Below are positions 60,995-64,000 of a stretch of DNA of 64,000 nt, one piece after another. How positions within the stretch are numbered: the stretch's first letter is position 1; each line of letters opens with the position of its first letter. This stretch comes from Moniliella sp. 'wahieum' (lineage: Eukaryota; Basidiomycota; Moniliellomycetes; Moniliellales; Moniliellaceae). Position numbers and translations under genes: made by a program. The stretch spans positions 124,001 to 188,000 of the forward strand of contig RSEE01000011.1 of assembly GCA_003971905.1 (NCBI GenBank). The letters run 5' to 3'. Under the pieces are notes generated by a model that saw only the letters and a program-made list of their open reading frames with translations, searched no databases and had not been told where the DNA came from.

Positions 60995-62430
60995 ATGGTG
61001 GCTCCCGATGCTTCACCCCTTGGAAATGGCTGTCTGCCGATCCCAGAAGCCCCACCAAAGGCTGCCGACTCTCTCATGCCCTGCGCCTTTGACCCCGAGC
61101 ACTTGGACGCGATGGGGTACCACACCTTCCAGTGCTTTGACACAGCCTTTCATGTCCATAAGCGTTACTCCTTTGTGCGCCCCCTTGGCTTTGGATCGTA
61201 TGGTTCTGTTGCCCTGGTGCACGACGCTGTGCTCAATGTCCACTTGCGTACGCTCAGCTCACCCCCTAATGTGCTGTGCCCGCAAGCCAACTGACCCCTT
61301 CCTTTTGTTCACAGTCTCAAGAAGATCAACCAGGTTCTGCACAGTGGTACGCCGCCGCGCGACATGCGTTGCGCGAGGTAACCATCATGCGCCACATGAA
61401 CGAATGTGACAACTCTGCTGTCCTGCTCGACATTGATGCCGCTTTGTTGAGTGGGGGGAGCTCTACCTCGTCATGGCCCCCCCGAAGCAAACCTAGCTCA
61501 GATCATCCGTTCACGACAGTCTCTCAGCAACGAGCATCTCCAATACTTTGCGGTCCAGCTACTTCGCGGTGTGAGCTACATGCACGCGGCGCACATTATG
61601 CACCGTGATCTTAAGCCAAGTAATGTGGTGGTCAATTCCGATTGCACCCTGCGCATTTGCGATTACGGTCTGGCCCGTGCTTGGTCCCACGGATCCCTGT
61701 CCAAGCTGGCGCCCGCACCTGGCCTGCCTGTGTCGAGACGCTGGACATGTCACCAGCCGTGTCTCCTGGGGTCCGATCACAAAAGTCGACCCTCAACGCC
61801 CATCGCAATTTTTACGTGCCGGAGAACCATTGTCTTCGTACGTGACAACGCGATGGTACCGTGCCCCCGAACTGCTCCTGCGCTTTTGAGGGATACGGCC
61901 CCCCTGTGGACATGTGGGCAGTGGGATGCATTCTCGCCGAGCTTCTCCTTGGCCGACCCCTATTTCCGGGGAATGACAGCCGTGACCAGGTTCGCCTTAT
62001 CTCCCAAGCTCTCGGCCCGCCGGGCTATCGGACGGTAGCCAAGGTTTCTCCTAAGCTGAAGGGCAAGCTGGGGAAATTGTGCGCCCAGGAGCCGGTGGAG
62101 TGGTCTCAGATATTTGCCGGCTGCAACCCACAAGCGACAGACTTGGTTGCTAAGCTTCTCTGCTGGGACCCCACCGAACGGTTGACCGCCCCAGAGGCTC
62201 TGGCCCATCCTTGGCTTGGCGCATACCACACCGCCTCGGTCCAATTCTCCGAACCCCAACCGTTCACTGCATTTGATACGGTTGAGGCCCACTTCGTCCA
62301 CCCGCACGAATGGGTGCGAGCGTTCCAAGAGCAAGAACGGGTGATGCACCATGATGGCCCGCCTTCTTCTCTGAGGCAGAAGGTGCCTGCTGGTACTTCG
62401 GATTGCACCCCGTCGCTTTTTCTCTTCTGA
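60995..62430 (+). CDS. Atypical MAP kinase, Slt2/Smk1 type
   Basis: Ser/Thr kinase of the CMGC group. From [20 protein letters not shown] the N-terminus leads to [20 protein letters not shown] (glycine loop GFGSYGSV). A 67-nt intron (61,248-61,314; GTACGC, branch aactgac, TTCACAG) precedes LKKINQVL with the ATP-anchoring Lys. Then come [45 protein letters not shown] (catalytic loop) and [12 protein letters not shown], where the usual DFG is DYG. After a long activation loop the lip reads [17 protein letters not shown], so the MAP-kinase TxY is [23 protein letters not shown] and [20 protein letters not shown] complete the C-lobe. The open frame ends at 62,430; a Ser/Thr-rich extension to 62,653 is possible in the next frame. 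An upstream ATG at 60,900 is in another frame. Confidence 0.82.
61248..61314 (+). other. Intron in MAP kinase gene
   Basis: Donor GTACGC, aactgac branch site 25 bases before the end, acceptor TTCACAG; 67 nt. It separates the glycine loop from the Lys-Lys-Ile strand. Confidence 0.75.
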
Positions 62431-62653
62431 CGCACTTCCCACCTCTCCGAGCACGACGGCGACCAGCGTGGCCACGCCCACCTCCCTCCCTTCGCTCGAT
62501 CCATCGTCCAAGACGGTATCCCAGACGGGCAAGCACAAGCCCAACCACAAGACGGTTGCTTCCTCGCTCTCGCTCCTCCTCCTAGGCGCGCATGGACTCC
62601 TCGTTTCGGGTCCGGGTGTCGAGGTGCCCCCCCATGATCTATGGGACGTCTGA

Positions 62654-63663
62654 CCGTTATCGCGCAACCCACGGTTACCCTCTCCATGCCTTACTTCTGT
62701 TGTTATACCCAACACTTTCTCATTTTATGCTGCCAAATGCAATCTTTTCCCGTCATCATAGAAACATTGCATGTGTTCCAGCTAGCGATAGCGTGCACCT
62801 GATTTAGGCAGGCGACTATAGCTCTGCCGTCGAGAATGTTGGCCGGTGGAGGACACCTTCTGAATACTTTTGCTATATTAAGAGCCATGATACCTCTCTG
62901 TTCCTCAGTTTAGAAGGAATTCTGGATCGCGTGGGAGAACTTCGCACTCCTTGGTATCATACAGAGGATGCTGTTCATCATTATTAGTGTTTTGAAGAAG
63001 CGGGGGGAATCGAAGGCGGGGTGTCCAAAATTGGACGTGGTCTGTAATATATATGGCGAAGATCGAGAGAGGTGTGTGCGATGGTGATCGCTGCACGGTG
63101 TCTCCGCATGCACTGGCACACTGCTCTGACTCGCGAGCCTGCCTGCCAACAGGCCGATATTCATTGAACGTTATTGAGGACGCCAAACATGTCGTGGCCC
63201 CAACCCACATCTGCAGTCTCTCTCAGGTCTCACCCTAAGCACAGGACCCACGTCCAACCAGGCATGCACGATCCACATGAAGGTCTGAGATTCTGAGATC
63301 TCTGAAGTCTGATGTCTGATGCAAAAGCCAGAGAGATAAGGTTGAAAATTGAAATTGGATGTATCGGTGCAACCACATAGAATGACGGGCGATTCCTCCG
63401 CAGGGGCCACAGGGCGGAACTGGGTGATAGGGGGGTGCTGGTTGGGTTAGTGGATGGCGCAGATGAGGGTGCACATCCAGATGGGGGCGTGCAGATCGCT
63501 TCGTCAGCCCCACCGTCTCGTCTCGTTGGGCCCTCTTGCTCGTGCTCTTGCCCTTGCTCGTGCCCTTGCTCGTGCTCTTGCTCACCACCACCACCCCGCT
63601 CCCTCCCCCGTCGCTGCGCCGTGCTGTGCGCGTGCTTCGGTCCGCGCACGTGTTGGATCCACC
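62654..63663. other. Intergenic between MAP kinase and SIN3
   Basis: No gene recognised. A 12-bp-period repeat (ttgctcgtgctc / ttgctcgtgccc) lies at about 63,537-63,585 in the probable SIN3 leader. Confidence 0.4.
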
Positions 63664-64000
63664 ATGGTATGGCCCTTGCCCACTCTGCTTCCCGCCTGAG
63701 TACTGACCGCCCTCCCCAGTCATCGCTCAACGTCAAGGATGCACTCGAGTATCTCGACCAGGTCAAGGTCCAGTTCGCTGACCACCCCGATGTGTACAAC
63801 CGCTTCCTCCTCATCATGAAGGACTTCAAGAGCCAGGCCATCGACACCCCCGCGTCATCGAGCGCGTCTCAGCGCTCTTCCAGGGCCATGCCGCCCTCAT
63901 CCAGGGCTTCAACACCTTCCTCCCGCCTGGCTACCACATCGACTGCTCCCAAGAGACCAACATGATTACTGTCACCACCCCCACTGGCAGCATGACCGCC
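63664..64000 (+). CDS. SIN3: Sin3 corepressor, N-terminal part with PAH1 (runs off the window)
   Basis: Scaffold of the Sin3/Rpd3 histone deacetylase complexes. [37 protein letters not shown] and [18 protein letters not shown] (across a frame shift near 63,850), then [13 protein letters not shown], form an almost canonical first paired amphipathic helix. An intron at 63,667-63,719 (GTATGG donor, tactgac branch, CCCCAG acceptor) puts an ATG at 63,664 directly before SSLNVKD. Sin3 proteins usually have a longer region before PAH1, so a further upstream exon is possible. The gene is cut by the window end. Confidence 0.9.

Noticed and set aside
60332-61409. Plus-strand frame of 359 codons through the hexamer repeat
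   Set aside because: It is open because the repeat lacks stops; the kinase glycine loop lies in another frame beginning at 60,995.

Overview
The window looks like fungal nuclear DNA, probably from a basidiomycete: GC-rich, single-copy eukaryotic housekeeping genes on both strands, short introns (about 65-100 nt) with GTRNGT donors and CTNAC-type branch sites, and fungus-specific genes (Urc1, Hse1, a Trp1-type amidotransferase, a Slt2/Smk1-type kinase). I cannot name the genus. Almost every conserved gene is split over several reading frames by what look like one-base gains or losses, often in homopolymers. Since these are mostly essential genes, I read this mainly as assembly error; gene spans below run across those breaks.

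Left part (1-25.7 kb), gene-dense: DED1 RNA helicase (-), an SH3 adaptor (-) divergent from the ribosome-assembly factor LTV1 (+), a long PDK1/Pkh-type kinase with a PH domain (-), a G-protein beta subunit (-), a broken Trp1-type glutamine amidotransferase fragment (+), a large uncharacterised protein (-), the mRNA 3'-end factor YTH1/CPSF30 (+), and glycogen synthase (-). The intergenic stretches carry short palindromic repeats.

Middle (25.7-44.9 kb), accessory-looking: 2.2 kb of repeat-bearing spacer, a roughly 1500-residue low-complexity protein with a PTTTVE repeat (-), a condensin Ycg1/CAP-G fragment (-), a DHA2/Atr1-like MFS transporter (+), a degenerate tRNA-Arg-like gene (-), an acidic unknown ORF (+), a non-LTR-type reverse transcriptase remnant (+), and a cluster of GC-rich hairpins.

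Right part (44.9-64 kb): URC1 (uracil catabolism, +), a 3-hydroxyisobutyrate-dehydrogenase-like gene (+), the U3 processome protein WDR75/Nan1/Utp17 (+), a peroxiredoxin-like gene apparently lacking its peroxidatic cysteine (-), a possible structured non-coding RNA, the ESCRT-0 subunit HSE1 (+), an atypical MAP kinase (+), and the first PAH domain of SIN3 running off the end (+).

The most interesting leads are the MAP kinase with SSY in place of TxY and DYG in place of DFG, the cysteine-less peroxiredoxin, the neighbouring URC1 and hydroxyacid dehydrogenase, the orphan Trp1 amidotransferase, the repeat at 56.1 kb that joins both flanks of the reverse transcriptase element, and the candidate RNA near 55.3-55.7 kb.
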